Made by a program: the position numbers and the translations under genes. From Pseudoroseomonas cervicalis (lineage in GTDB: Bacteria > Pseudomonadota > Alphaproteobacteria > Acetobacterales > Acetobacteraceae), in contig NZ_JAUTAJ010000002.1 of NCBI RefSeq assembly GCF_030818485.1, positions 1 to 64,000 on the forward strand: a stretch of DNA of 64,000 nt, written 5' to 3'. Positions within the stretch are counted from its first letter, which is position 1. Every line of letters starts with the position of its first letter. The notes below the pieces were generated by a model. That model made no database searches, was not told the DNA's origin, and saw only the letters and a list, made by a program, of their open reading frames with translations. Positions 1 through 8,803 of the stretch are shown here, piece by piece.

Positions 1-77
1 AGGCCGCCGAGCGCGCGGCGCGCGAGCGGCCGATGTGGCAGGCGCTGGTGAAATCCTCCGGCGCCAGCGCCGACTGA
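1..77 (+). CDS. C-terminal end of a protein, possibly a Bug-type TTT substrate-binding receptor (partial)
   Basis: The reading frame is open from the left edge (codons from base 3) to TGA at 75-77 and gives the tail AAERAARERPMWQALVKSSG followed by ASAD. Tails with an ERxxW..lVkssGa pattern are common at the end of Bug/TctC receptors, and a full receptor of this family occurs at 56.1 kb. The fragment is only 24 residues, so the family call is a guess; that this is the 3' end of a plus-strand gene is more secure because the alcohol dehydrogenase gene begins 86 bases later. Confidence 0.4.
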   Translation, partial: AAERAARERPMWQALVKSSGASAD

Positions 78-163
78 GCCGACCCCGGCCGGGCGGGCGA
101 GACCCCTTCCCGGCCGCTCCTGCCCATGGCAGCTCTGCCTGCCCGCCCTTCAGGATGCTCCGC

Positions 164-1294
164 ATGACCGACCTCGCCAGCCCCCTGCAGATCGCCCGCC
201 CGCCCCTGCTCGAGCTGGGCGGCGGCCTGGCGCCGAAGCTGGGCCAATGGGCCCGCGCCCGCGGCGTCACCCGCAGCCTCGTCATCGCCGATGCCTTCAA
301 TGCCGGGCGGGTGGCGCTGCTCGACCTGCCGGGCGAGGTGCAGGTCTTCGGCGAGGTGAAGCCCGAGCCGGATGTGCCGAATCTGGAAAAGGCCATCGCC
401 ATGGCCGAGGCGGTGCGGCCCGAGCTGGTGGTGGGCTTCGGCGGCGGCAGCGCCATGGATCTGGCCAAGCTGGTGGCGGTGCTGCCCGGCAGCGGCCAGT
501 CCATCCAGGACGTGGCCGGCCCCGACAAGGTCGCCGGCCGCAAGGCGCTGCTGGCCCAGGTGCCGACCACCGCCGGCACCGGCAGCGAGGGCGGCACCCG
601 CGCTTTGGTGACCGATCCGGCGACGCGCAACAAGATCGCGGTGCAGAGCCCGCATATGCTGGCCGACATCGCCCTGCTGGACCCGGATCTGACGCTGACC
701 GTGCCGCCGGCGGTGACGGCAGCGACCGGCGTCGACGCCATGGCGCATTGCGTCGAGGCCTTCACCAGCCGCAAGGCGCATCCGGTGATCGATCTCTACG
801 CGCTGGAGGGCATCCGCCTGGTCGGCCGCTTCCTGGCCCGCGCCGTCGCCGATGGCAGCGACCGCGAGGCGCGCGCCGGCCTGGCCCTGGCCTCGCTCTA
901 TGGCGGCTTCTGCCTCGGCCCGGTGAACACCACGGCGGGCCATGCGGTGGCCTATCCGCTGGGTACCCGCCACAACATCCCGCACGGCCTGGCCTGCGCC
1001 GTGATCTTCCCGCACACCCTGGCTTTCAACGCCCCGGTGATGGCGGAGAAGACCGCGCTGGTGCTCGACGCGCTGGGCCTGCCCGCCAGCAGCGAGGAGA
1101 GCACGGTGCGCGAGGCGACGCACCGCTTCTGCGCGCAGCTCGGCATCGAGATGCGGCTGGGCGCGCTCGGCGTGCCGCGCGACGACCTGCCGGCCATAGC
1201 GGCGGAGGCGCATGCCATCCGCCGGCTGCTCGACAACAATCCGCGCGATCTCAGCCAGGCGCAGATCCTGGCGATGTACGAAGCCGCCTACTGA
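164..1294 (+). CDS. iron-containing alcohol dehydrogenase family protein
   Basis: A 376-residue cytoplasmic NAD(P)-dependent dehydrogenase of the Fe-ADH (PF00465) family, which interconverts alcohols with aldehydes or ketones; maleylacetate reductases belong to the same superfamily. Visible motifs are the nucleotide-binding GFGGGSAMDLAK, VPTTAGTGSEGG, the metal-site segment GVDAMAHCVEAF, a second His in GLACAVIFPHTLAFN and a final region with AHAIRRLLDNNPRDL. I chose ATG 164 because AGGA lies eight bases upstream; ATG 155 and a longer frame from 35 are less likely, as the extension is Pro/Arg-rich and resembles translated non-coding DNA. The substrate cannot be told. A GC-rich hairpin follows at 1304-1324. 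Confidence 0.85.
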   Translation: MTDLASPLQIARPPLLELGGGLAPKLGQWARARGVTRSLVIADAFNAGRVALLDLPGEVQVFGEVKPEPDVPNLEKAIAMAEAVRPELVVGFGGGSAMDLAKLVAVLPGSGQSIQDVAGPDKVAGRKALLAQVPTTAGTGSEGGTRALVTDPATRNKIAVQSPHMLADIALLDPDLTLTVPPAVTAATGVDAMAHCVEAFTSRKAHPVIDLYALEGIRLVGRFLARAVADGSDREARAGLALASLYGGFCLGPVNTTAGHAVAYPLGTRHNIPHGLACAVIFPHTLAFNAPVMAEKTALVLDALGLPASSEESTVREATHRFCAQLGIEMRLGALGVPRDDLPAIAAEAHAIRRLLDNNPRDLSQAQILAMYEAAY

Positions 1295-1303
1295 ACCTCG
1301 CCC

Positions 1304-1324
1304 GGGCGCGGTGATGCCGCGCCC
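1304..1324 (+). terminator. GC-rich hairpin after the alcohol dehydrogenase
   Basis: The arms GGGCGCGG (1304-1311) and CCGCGCCC (1317-1324) pair perfectly over 8 bp with a five-base loop, ten bases after the stop codon. There is no T-tract, so whether it terminates transcription is uncertain. Confidence 0.45.
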
Positions 1325-1458
1325 TGCCGAGACCTGACCGGGCAGGTGCCCGGCGGGGGCTTGGCCCGGCGCGGGGCTGCCCCGCCCGGCGCCAAGGCAA
1401 CCCGCCGCCCCTCACGCCAGTTTCAGCCCCATCGATGGCGTGGCGGAAAGGGCGGATC

Positions 1459-3747
1459 ATGGCGGAGAAGCTGCGGCACGAGGATTATCATGGCCCCTCC
1501 GGCGGCTGGGGCTCGGTGCGCTCGCTGGGCAACATCCTACGGCGGGAGGGCAATTCCGCCAGCACCGCGCTCGCCATGCGGCAGCAGAACAAGGAAGGCG
1601 GCTTCATGTGCGTCTCCTGCGCATGGGCCAAGCCGTCGCCGCCGCATCTCTTCGAATTCTGCGAAAACGGCGCCAAGGCCACCGCCTGGGATTTGACCAG
1701 CGAGCGTGTCGCCCCCGATTTCTTCGCCCGCCACACGGTGACGGAGCTGGAGGGCTGGTCCGACCACGCGCTGGAACAGGCCGGCCGCCTGACCGAGCCG
1801 ATGCGCTGGGACGAGACCACCGACCGCTACGTCCCCGTCTCCTGGCAGAAGGCCTTCGCCGAGATCGGCGCGGAATTGCGCGCCATGCAGCCGGACGAGG
1901 CGATCTTCTACGCCTCCGGCCGCGCCAGCAACGAGGCCTCCTATCTGTGGCAGCTGATGGCGCGCGCCTATGGCACCAACAACCTGCCCGATTCCTCGAA
2001 TATGTGCCATGAGAGCACCTCGGTCGCGCTGCCGCAGTCGATCGGCGTGCCGGTCGGCACCGTCACGCTCGAGGATTTCGAGCAGACCGATTTCATCATG
2101 ATCTTCGGGCAGAACACGCCCACCAACAGCCCGCGCATGCTGCACCAGCTGGATGAGGCGTCGCGCCGCGGCGTGCCCATCGTGGTGATCAACCCGCTGC
2201 GCGAGCGCGGGCTGGAGCGCTTCACCAATCCGCAGAACCCGGTGCAGATGACCGCCGGCACGCCGACGCGGATCGCCCGCCACCTGCTGCAGCCGCGCCC
2301 GGGCGGCGATCTGGCGCTGATCGCCGGCCTCTGCAAGACGCTGCTGGAGATGGAGGACGCGGCGAAGCGCGAGGGTGGAAGCCCCGTGCTGGACCACGCC
2401 TTCATCGCCGAGCACACAAAGGGTTTCGAGGCCTTCGCCGACGCGCTGCGCAGCAAGGACTGGGCGGAGATCGAACAGCATTCCGGCCTGAAGCGCAGCG
2501 CCATCGAGATCCTGGCGCACGAATACGCCAAGGCGGAGCGGGTGCTGGGCGTTTATGGCATGGGGCTGACGCAGCACCGCGCGGGGGTGGAGACGGTGCG
2601 CATGCTGGTCTCCCTGTTGCTGATGCGCGGCCAGATGGGCAAGCCCGGTGCCGGCATCTGCCCGGTGCGCGGCCATTCCAACGTGCAGGGCCAGCGCGCC
2701 GTCTGGATCACCGAGAAGCCGGAGCTCGCCCCGCTCGACAAACTCGAAGAAATGTTCGATTTCGCGCCGCCGCGCGAGAAGGGCACCGATGTCGTCGAGG
2801 CCGCGGGCCGCATCATCGAGGGCAAGGCGCGCGCCGTGCTGCAGCTGGGCGGCAATCTGGTGCGCTCCCTGCCCGAGCACGGGCTGCTGGTGCCGGCCTG
2901 GCGCAGGCTGCGGCTGACGGTGATGATCACCACCAAGCTCAACCGCAGCCATCTGGTGCATGGACGCCGCGCCTATCTGCTGCCCTGCCTCAGCCGCATC
3001 GAGATCGACCGCCAGGCAAGCGGGCCGCAGATCACCTCGATGGAGGACAGCACCTCCTGCATCCATCCCTCGCGCGGCATCCGCGAGCCGGCGAGTTCCG
3101 AACTGCGCTCCGAACCCGCCATCATTGCCGGGCTGGCGAAAGCGATGCTGGCGCCGAACCCGAAGCTGGACTGGGATGGCTGGGTCGCCGATTACGAGCG
3201 CATCCGCGCGCTGATCGCCGAGACCCACCCGGAATGGTATCATGACTACAGCCGCCGCATGCGCGAGCCGGGCGGTTTCCACCGCGCCAACCCGGCGCGC
3301 GAGCGCGTCTGGAAGACCGAAACGGGCAAGGCGAATTTCCTGACGCTGCGCAGCCTGGACGGCAATCCGGACATGCCGCAGGTCGAGGGCACGCTGGCGC
3401 TGATGACGGTGCGCAGCAACGACCAGTTCAACACCACCATCTATGGCTATGACGACCGTTTCCGCGGCATCAGCGGCAGCCGCGAGGTGGTGATGCTGAG
3501 CGCCGCCGACATGCGGCGGCTGGGGCTGCAGGAGGGCGACCGCGTCGACCTCGCCACCGTCGCCGATGACGGGGTGGAGCGGCGCGTGCGCAACCTCCAG
3601 GCGGTGGAATACGACCTGCCGGAGGGCAGCGCCGCCGGCTACTACCCGGAATGCAACCCGCTGCTGCCGCTCTGGCACCATGCGCGCGAAAGCCATGTGC
3701 CGGCCGCCAAATCCATCCCCGTGCGGGTGGAGCGCGTGGCGGGCTGA
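1459..3747 (+). CDS. FdhF/YdeP family molybdopterin oxidoreductase
   Basis: A 762-residue molybdopterin oxidoreductase close in architecture to E. coli YdeP (about 760 aa). The N-terminus has the family's GPSGGWGSVRSL segment and an iron-sulfur Cys set (C51, C54, C68). The GTNNLPDSSNMCHE motif aligns with the formate dehydrogenase H active site; Cys183 sits where FdhF has selenocysteine, so a Cys-ligated Mo is inferred. A C-terminal molybdopterin-dinucleotide domain (LMTVRSNDQFNTTIYGY onward) is present. No Tat signal is visible, so it is probably cytoplasmic. ATG 1459 is preferred over 1435 because GGAAAGGG precedes it. The dihaem cytochrome gene follows after 18 bases and may be its partner. 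YdeP is linked to acid tolerance in E. coli; the substrate here is unknown. Confidence 0.88.
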   Translation: MAEKLRHEDYHGPSGGWGSVRSLGNILRREGNSASTALAMRQQNKEGGFMCVSCAWAKPSPPHLFEFCENGAKATAWDLTSERVAPDFFARHTVTELEGWSDHALEQAGRLTEPMRWDETTDRYVPVSWQKAFAEIGAELRAMQPDEAIFYASGRASNEASYLWQLMARAYGTNNLPDSSNMCHESTSVALPQSIGVPVGTVTLEDFEQTDFIMIFGQNTPTNSPRMLHQLDEASRRGVPIVVINPLRERGLERFTNPQNPVQMTAGTPTRIARHLLQPRPGGDLALIAGLCKTLLEMEDAAKREGGSPVLDHAFIAEHTKGFEAFADALRSKDWAEIEQHSGLKRSAIEILAHEYAKAERVLGVYGMGLTQHRAGVETVRMLVSLLLMRGQMGKPGAGICPVRGHSNVQGQRAVWITEKPELAPLDKLEEMFDFAPPREKGTDVVEAAGRIIEGKARAVLQLGGNLVRSLPEHGLLVPAWRRLRLTVMITTKLNRSHLVHGRRAYLLPCLSRIEIDRQASGPQITSMEDSTSCIHPSRGIREPASSELRSEPAIIAGLAKAMLAPNPKLDWDGWVADYERIRALIAETHPEWYHDYSRRMREPGGFHRANPARERVWKTETGKANFLTLRSLDGNPDMPQVEGTLALMTVRSNDQFNTTIYGYDDRFRGISGSREVVMLSAADMRRLGLQEGDRVDLATVADDGVERRVRNLQAVEYDLPEGSAAGYYPECNPLLPLWHHARESHVPAAKSIPVRVERVAG

Positions 3748-3765
3748 CCGCGCGGGCGGCGGGCG

Positions 3766-4680
3766 ATGCGCGGGCGCTGGCTGCTGGCGGGGGCGCTGCT
3801 GCTGGCCGGGCTCGGCGCCGGCGCGGCCTGGATGCTCTCCGCCCCGCGCCCCGCCTTCGCCGAGGCCGAGGCGGCGCGCTTCGAGGGCGGCGACGCGGCG
3901 CGCGGGCGCCTGGTCTTCGCCGCCGGGGATTGCGCCTCCTGCCATGCCAGCCCCGGGCAGGAGGAGCGGCTGCGCCTCGGCGGCGGCATGCGGCTGGCCG
4001 GGCCGGTGGGCTATTTCCGCCCGCCCAATATCTCACCGCATCCCGAGGATGGCATCGGCCGCTGGCGCGGCATCGACCTGGCCAATGCGCTGATGGCCGG
4101 TGTCTCGCCCGGGGGCGAGCATTATTATCCGGCCCTGCCCTATGTCGCCTTTGCGCGCATGCGGCCGCAGGATGTCGCCGATCTCTGGGCCTATCTGCGC
4201 AGCCTGCCGCCGGTGGCCGGCCGGCCGCCGCCGCATGAGCTGCCGCTGCCCTTCCGGCTGCGCCGCGCCATCGGGCTGTGGAAGCTGCTCTATCTCGACC
4301 GCAGCCCGATCCTGCCCGACCCGGCGCGCGACGCGGCGTGGAATCGCGGGCGCTACCTGGCGGAGGCGCTGATGCATTGCGCCGAATGCCATTCCGGCCG
4401 CAACCTGGCCGGCGCGGTGGATCAGGCCACGCGCTATGCCGGCGGCCCCGATCCCGAGGGCACCGGCTATGCCCCCAACATCACCCCCACCGGCATCGGC
4501 CACTGGTCGCGCGCCGAGCTGCTGCGCGCGCTGGGCGAGGGCGTGACGCCGGATGGCAGGCGGCTCGGCGCCAGCATGGCGGAGGTGGTGACCAACCTGG
4601 CCGCGCTGCCGGAGGAGGATCGCGCCGCCATCGCCGACTATATCCGCGCCCTGCCGCCGCGCCCGACGACACCGCCCTGA
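3766..4680 (+). CDS. dihaem c-type cytochrome
   Basis: A 304-residue exported dihaem cytochrome c. An uncleaved or signal-type hydrophobic segment spans residues 5-25. Haem sites are CASCH (C56-H60) and CAECH (C205-H209), so there are two class-I-like domains, as in the cytochrome subunits of periplasmic alcohol and aldehyde dehydrogenases. The NISPHPEDGIGRW and NITPTGIGHW segments are typical of that group. It is expected to pass electrons in the periplasm. It starts 18 bases after the YdeP-like gene, in one transcription unit, and converges with the oxidase operon; a route from dehydrogenase through this cytochrome to the neighbouring oxidase is plausible but inferred. Confidence 0.88.
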   Translation: MRGRWLLAGALLLAGLGAGAAWMLSAPRPAFAEAEAARFEGGDAARGRLVFAAGDCASCHASPGQEERLRLGGGMRLAGPVGYFRPPNISPHPEDGIGRWRGIDLANALMAGVSPGGEHYYPALPYVAFARMRPQDVADLWAYLRSLPPVAGRPPPHELPLPFRLRRAIGLWKLLYLDRSPILPDPARDAAWNRGRYLAEALMHCAECHSGRNLAGAVDQATRYAGGPDPEGTGYAPNITPTGIGHWSRAELLRALGEGVTPDGRRLGASMAEVVTNLAALPEEDRAAIADYIRALPPRPTTPP

Positions 4681-4689
4681 GCGGCGGCG

Positions 4690-5088
4690 CTAGCGGCTGT
4701 AGAGGAAGGCGGCGATGTCGCGCGCCTCGGCCTCGCGCAGCGCATTGGCGGGCATGGCGGTGTTGGGGGCGAAGCGGCGCGGGTCGGTGATCCAGGCCAT
4801 CAGATTCTCCGCCGTGTTGGGCAGCACCCCGCCGAGATAGACACGCTGGCGCAGCCCGTCGAGCGGCGCGGCGACACGGCCATCGGCGCCCGGCACGCCG
4901 GGGATGCTGTGGCAGCCGCCGCAGCCATGGCGGATCAGCAGCGGGGGCGCGCGCGACGGCTCGCCGCCGGTGATGGCGCGGGCGATCCCGATCCGCTCCT
5001 GCCGCGCGGCGTAGAGCGGCCAGGCCAGGCCGCCCGCCGCCAGCAGCAGCGCCGCCAGCGCCCAGCCGAGGCGTCTAGGCCGTGCCAT
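4690..5088 (-). CDS. small membrane-anchored cytochrome c, last gene of the oxidase operon
   Basis: A 132-residue monohaem cytochrome c. An N-terminal hydrophobic helix (residues 8-26) serves as signal or anchor, followed by CGGCH (haem attachment) and a probable Met ligand in FAPNTAMPANAL. The ATG at 5088 lies 14 bases inside the end of ctaG, so the two genes are translationally coupled. A longer frame to 5160 exists, but its N-terminus is a shadow of ctaG. Short cytochromes like this at the end of cox clusters can act as electron donor or extra subunit. It converges with the dihaem cytochrome gene, with about nine bases between the stop codons. Confidence 0.85.
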   Translation of the reverse strand: MARPRRLGWALAALLLAAGGLAWPLYAARQERIGIARAITGGEPSRAPPLLIRHGCGGCHSIPGVPGADGRVAAPLDGLRQRVYLGGVLPNTAENLMAWITDPRRFAPNTAMPANALREAEARDIAAFLYSR

Positions 5089-5974
5089 GCACGGCCTCCC
5101 TCTGCGCCGCGCCGCTGCGGCGGATCCAGCGCGCCAGCAGCGCCAGCGCGGCGATGACATAGGCGATGCCGCCCGGCGCCCACATCACCAGCCCGGCGAT
5201 CTGCTGGTCCTCCAGCGGCGTCAGCCCCCAGAGCGCCGCCTGCTGCGTCTGCTGCGCATAGAGCACACGCGGCGCGAAGGTCAGCAGCGCGCCGAGCAGC
5301 CCGGTGTGCAGCATGGTGGCCAGCAGATGCAGCGCGCCCAGCGCCGGATGCGCCCGGCGCAGCACCGCCCACCAGAACAGCAGCGCGGCGGCCAGGAAGC
5401 TCAGATGCTGGGCGCGGTGCAGGGCCGTGTCGGTGACGGTGGCGTCGAACAGCGGCGGCCAGTGCCACAGCCAGATGGCGACGGCGTGCAGCAGCGTGGC
5501 CAGGCCCGGCGCGGTCAGCCGGCGCAGCAGGCGCCCCGCCCCGGCGCGGCGCAGCCCGCGCAGCAGGCGCTGCCGCGTTCCATGCGGAAAGGCCCAGAGC
5601 GCCGCCGCCGCCGGCCCGCCCAGCACCAGCAGCGGCGCCGCCAGCACCATGAGCACTTCATGCTCGATCATATGCGCGGTGAAGAGATGCTCGCCCCACC
5701 AATGCAGCGGCGAGCACAGCGCCAGCAGCAGCGCCAGCCAGCCCAGCGCGTAGCAGGCCACCGCGCCGGCGCCGATGCCGCGCCCGGCGCCGCGATGGTG
5801 CCACAGCCGCGCGCAGCCGGCGGCGTAGAGCGTGCCCGCCAGCAGCAGCGGCAACATGATGACCGGGTCGAAGCTCCAGCGCGGCGTGTCGCCATGCGGG
5901 TCGGCGCCATGCGCCAGCGCCAGGCCGGGCGCCAGCAGCAGCAGCGCCCAGGGGGTGGCGGCGCGGGCGATCAT
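5075..5974 (-). CDS. ctaG: cytochrome c oxidase assembly factor CtaG (caa3 type)
   Basis: A 299-residue polytopic membrane protein of the caa3-CtaG family (PF09678), which is needed for assembly of active caa3 oxidase in Bacillus; it differs from the Cox11-type CtaG. Seven or so hydrophobic helices are visible, along with family features such as FTAHMIEHEVLMVLAAPLL, WLWHWPPLFDATV and HRAQHLSFLAAALLFWW, rich in His and Trp. A signal-like N-terminus ends near ALAHG. The start ATG at 5974 overlaps the stop of the preceding small membrane gene as ATGA. Its place in the operon supports assembly of the copper centre of this oxidase. Confidence 0.9.
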   Translation of the reverse strand: MIARAATPWALLLLAPGLALAHGADPHGDTPRWSFDPVIMLPLLLAGTLYAAGCARLWHHRGAGRGIGAGAVACYALGWLALLLALCSPLHWWGEHLFTAHMIEHEVLMVLAAPLLVLGGPAAAALWAFPHGTRQRLLRGLRRAGAGRLLRRLTAPGLATLLHAVAIWLWHWPPLFDATVTDTALHRAQHLSFLAAALLFWWAVLRRAHPALGALHLLATMLHTGLLGALLTFAPRVLYAQQTQQAALWGLTPLEDQQIAGLVMWAPGGIAYVIAALALLARWIRRSGAAQREAVHGTA

Positions 5975-6285
5975 CGCTCGCACCCGGTCAGCAGCAGCGC
6001 CGAGAGGCCCTGCAGCAGCAAAGCGAGCGCCAGCATCAGGCCAAGCCCGGCGCCGAGGCGCAGCAGCAGCGCGGTGCTGCCTGTGCGCTGCCCGGCGCCG
6101 CGCCAGGCGAGCCAGGCGCCGCCCAGAGACAAGGCGGTGAACAGCGCCGAGAGCCAGGCCCCCGGCCGCCAGGACAGGCCGCATTCGGCATAGGGCAGGA
6201 TCTGGCCGAGCTGGGTGTTCAGCGACCACAGCGCCGGCGGCAGCGCCAGGCCGGCCAGGGCCAGCCAGAGCGGCGGCGCCCTCAC
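5971..6285 (-). CDS. small three-helix membrane protein of the oxidase operon
   Basis: A 104-residue protein with GTG start, overlapping the ctaE-like gene as GTGA and ctaG as ATGA, so it is a genuine operon member although short. Three hydrophobic segments are visible (about residues 6-20, 43-61 and 74-100), with the polar stretch LNTQLGQILPYAECGLSWRP between the first two. It holds the position of coxP in coxMNOP-type oxidase clusters, or of a subunit-IV-like protein. No conserved domain was recognised, and a structural or assembly role in the oxidase is inferred from position alone. Confidence 0.75.
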   Translation of the reverse strand: MRAPPLWLALAGLALPPALWSLNTQLGQILPYAECGLSWRPGAWLSALFTALSLGGAWLAWRGAGQRTGSTALLLRLGAGLGLMLALALLLQGLSALLLTGCER

Positions 6286-6887
6286 AGCCGGGGCAGCCCG
6301 TAGATCAGCAGGAAGATCGGCGGCCAGGTCAGCACGACGAAATTCCAGTACAGCGCACCGTCGCGCACATCGTCGAAGCGGCGCGGATTCTCCGCATGGC
6401 GGGTGAACATCAACGCCGCCAGCACGAAGGTTTCCACCAGATCGGTCAGCACATGGGTCGTGTGCAGGCCGAGCATCATCCACAGCGCCGAGCCATAGGC
6501 GCTGTCGTCCCAGGACACGCCGAGCGCGGCGAATTCGTGGATCCGCGGCACCAGCGCCAGCGTGCCGAGCAGCGCCATCACCACCAGCCCGAGGCGCACG
6601 CGGCGCAGGTCGTGCCGCGCCGCCCAGCGCGACAGCAGCAGGTTGGGAACCAGGCTCAGCAGCAGCAGCAGCGTCATCAGCGCGCCGGGGCCGGGCCGCG
6701 GCAGCGGCGCGCCCTGCGGCGGCCAGGCGGGGGAGAGGCTGGCCAGGTAGAGCAGGATCGCCGCCATCAGCGCGAAGCCGGTGCCCTCGATCAGCATGAA
6801 GGCCAGCGTGCCCCACCAGCTGGGGCTGCCGCTGCCGCGGCAATGCATCGGCAGGCGGGAGAGGTCGAGCACCGGGCGGGGCGTCAT
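6282..6887 (-). CDS. ctaE: cytochrome c oxidase subunit III-like protein
   Basis: A 201-residue, five-helix form of haem-copper oxidase subunit III. Recognisable parts are SPSWWGTLAFMLIEGTGFALM near the N-terminus and GLHTTHVLTDLVETFVLAALMF, followed by ALYWNFVVLTWPPIFLLIYG at the C-terminus. Full subunit III has seven helices; the first two appear to be fused to the C-terminus of the neighbouring ctaD product, which has two extra helices. The gene overlaps both neighbours by four bases. The family is recognisable although divergent; the second Glu of the lipid-binding region is seen in LIEG. Confidence 0.85.
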   Translation of the reverse strand: MTPRPVLDLSRLPMHCRGSGSPSWWGTLAFMLIEGTGFALMAAILLYLASLSPAWPPQGAPLPRPGPGALMTLLLLLSLVPNLLLSRWAARHDLRRVRLGLVVMALLGTLALVPRIHEFAALGVSWDDSAYGSALWMMLGLHTTHVLTDLVETFVLAALMFTRHAENPRRFDDVRDGALYWNFVVLTWPPIFLLIYGLPRL

Positions 6888-8803
6888 GATTCATCCTCCG
6901 GGCTGCCGCCGGGCCAGAACCACAGGACCAGCGCCACCGCCACCGGCAGCGCGCCCCAGACCACCGCCCAGGGGGTGAAGACCGAGCCCAGCAGCATGGC
7001 GCTGGTGGTGAGCGCCGCGACCAGCGGCCAGAGCGACGGCCGGGGCGAGGCCTCGCGCGCCTCGGGCCGGGCACTCCCCGGGCTGGTGATCAGCAGCTCC
7101 CGCCGGTCCAGCCGCAGGCCGGTGGCCACCGGCAGCTCGCCCGGATGGTCCCAGAGCGGCGCGGCGCTGTGCACCACCGGCATCTGCGCGAAATTGTAGC
7201 TCGGCGGCGGCGAGGGCGTGGCCCATTCCAGCCCCGGCGCGCCCCAGGGATTCTCCCCCGCCGGCGCGCCATGCCGCGCGCTGCGCCAGGCATCGACGAA
7301 AAACAGCAGGAAGCCGGCGGCCAGCGGCAGCGCCGCCAGGCTGACGAAGAGGTTCAGCCCGTCCCAGCCCAGCCCCGGCGGATAGGTGTAGACGCGCCGC
7401 GTCATGCCCATCAGCCCGAGCAGATGCATCGGGAAGAAGGTGAGCTGGAACCCCAGGAACAGCAGCCCGACCACCCAGCGCCCCAGCCGCTCGCTCATCA
7501 TCCGGCCGGTGAATTTCGGGTACCAGTAATAGACCGCGCCGAGCAGCGGGAAGACCGCACCGCCGATCAGCACATAGTGGAAATGCGCCACGACGAAGTA
7601 GCTGTCATGCAGCTGGGTGTCGAGCGGCACGGAGGCCACCATCACCCCGGTCATGCCGCCGAGCACGAAGGTGAAGAAGAAGGCCAGGATGAACAGGAAG
7701 GGCGTGCGCCAGACCGGCCGGCCGGTGCAGATCGTCGCCAGCCAGCAGAAGATCTGCAGCCCGCTCGGCACCGCGATCGCCATGGAGGAGGCGGTGAATA
7801 AGCCCTCCCCGCTGCGCGGCAGGCCGGTGGTGAACATGTGGTGCACCCAGAGGCCGAAGGAGAGCACCCCCGTGCCGAGCAGCGCCAGCACCAGCGGCAG
7901 GTAGCCGAAGACCGGGCGGCGGGTGAAGGCGGGCAGCATGGCGGAGATCATGCCGACCGCGGGGAGGAAGATGATGTAGACCTCGGGATGGCCGAAGAAC
8001 CAGAACAGGTGCTGCCACAGCAGCACGTCACCGCCCTCGGCCGGGTTGAAGAAATGCGTGCCCACCAGCCGGTCGAGGATCAGCGCCGTGCTGGCCAGCA
8101 TCACCGCCGGCATGGCCAGGATGATGACGAAGGAGGTGACCAGCATCGACCAGACGAAGAGCGGGATGCGGTCCAGCGTCATGCCCGGCGCGCGCTGCTT
8201 CAGCACGGTGACGACGGTGCCGACGGCGATGGCCAGCGCCGAGATCTCGGTGAAGCTGATCATCTGCGCCCAGATGTCGACGCGCTTGCCGGCCGAGTAC
8301 TGGGGGCCGGAGAGCGGCACATAGGCGAACCAGCCGGCATCCGGCCCCATGCGCAGCAGGAAGGCGCCCCACAGCACCAGCCCGCCGATCAGGTACATCC
8401 AGTAGGAGAAGGCGTTCAGCCGCGGGAAGGCCAGGTTGCGCGTGCCGATCATCAGCGGCACCAGATAGGAGCCCATCGCCTGCATCACCGGCACGGCGAA
8501 GAGGAACATCATGTTGGTGCCGTGCACGGTGAAGACCTGGTTGTACAGATCGGCATCCAGCAGCCGCGCCTCGGGCCGCGCCAGCTGCCAGCGCATCAGC
8601 AGCGCCAGCACCCCGCCCAGCGCCAGGAAAGCGAAGGCGGTGTAGAGATAGCGCCGGCCGATCACCTTGTGGTCGACGCTGGCCAGGGCGCCGATCAGCC
8701 CGGGCCTCGTGTCCCACAGCCGGCGCAGCGCGGCGTCCAGCAGCGCGGGCTGCAGCCCGGTGTCGCGCAGCGTGCCGTCGGGCGGCGGCGTCCCGGCGCT
8801 CAT
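6884..8803 (-). CDS. ctaD: cytochrome c oxidase subunit I with C-terminal subunit-III-like helices
   Basis: A 639-residue haem-copper oxidase subunit I, which reduces O2 to water at a haem a3-CuB centre. Metal ligands are present: His94 (haem a), His272 with Tyr276 in GHPEVY, His321-His322 (CuB), and His407 and His409 in AHFHY. Glu274 of the D-channel end is kept. However, the D-channel entry Asp is Asn123 (IGTRNLAFPRLN), and the K-channel Lys is Gln350 (PSGLQIFCW), with Thr replaced by Ser347. Both differ from all textbook A-family pumps. Residues 588-632 form two extra helices matching the start of subunit III. It overlaps ctaC and the ctaE-like gene by ATGA. Confidence 0.95.
   Translation of the reverse strand: MSAGTPPPDGTLRDTGLQPALLDAALRRLWDTRPGLIGALASVDHKVIGRRYLYTAFAFLALGGVLALLMRWQLARPEARLLDADLYNQVFTVHGTNMMFLFAVPVMQAMGSYLVPLMIGTRNLAFPRLNAFSYWMYLIGGLVLWGAFLLRMGPDAGWFAYVPLSGPQYSAGKRVDIWAQMISFTEISALAIAVGTVVTVLKQRAPGMTLDRIPLFVWSMLVTSFVIILAMPAVMLASTALILDRLVGTHFFNPAEGGDVLLWQHLFWFFGHPEVYIIFLPAVGMISAMLPAFTRRPVFGYLPLVLALLGTGVLSFGLWVHHMFTTGLPRSGEGLFTASSMAIAVPSGLQIFCWLATICTGRPVWRTPFLFILAFFFTFVLGGMTGVMVASVPLDTQLHDSYFVVAHFHYVLIGGAVFPLLGAVYYWYPKFTGRMMSERLGRWVVGLLFLGFQLTFFPMHLLGLMGMTRRVYTYPPGLGWDGLNLFVSLAALPLAAGFLLFFVDAWRSARHGAPAGENPWGAPGLEWATPSPPPSYNFAQMPVVHSAAPLWDHPGELPVATGLRLDRRELLITSPGSARPEAREASPRPSLWPLVAALTTSAMLLGSVFTPWAVVWGALPVAVALVLWFWPGGSPEDES

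Noticed and set aside
1537..3945. Long open frame on the minus strand opposite the molybdenum oxidoreductase
   Set aside because: High GC removes stop codons from the antisense frame; the His/Gln/Arg-rich translation has no domain and the plus-strand gene is clear.
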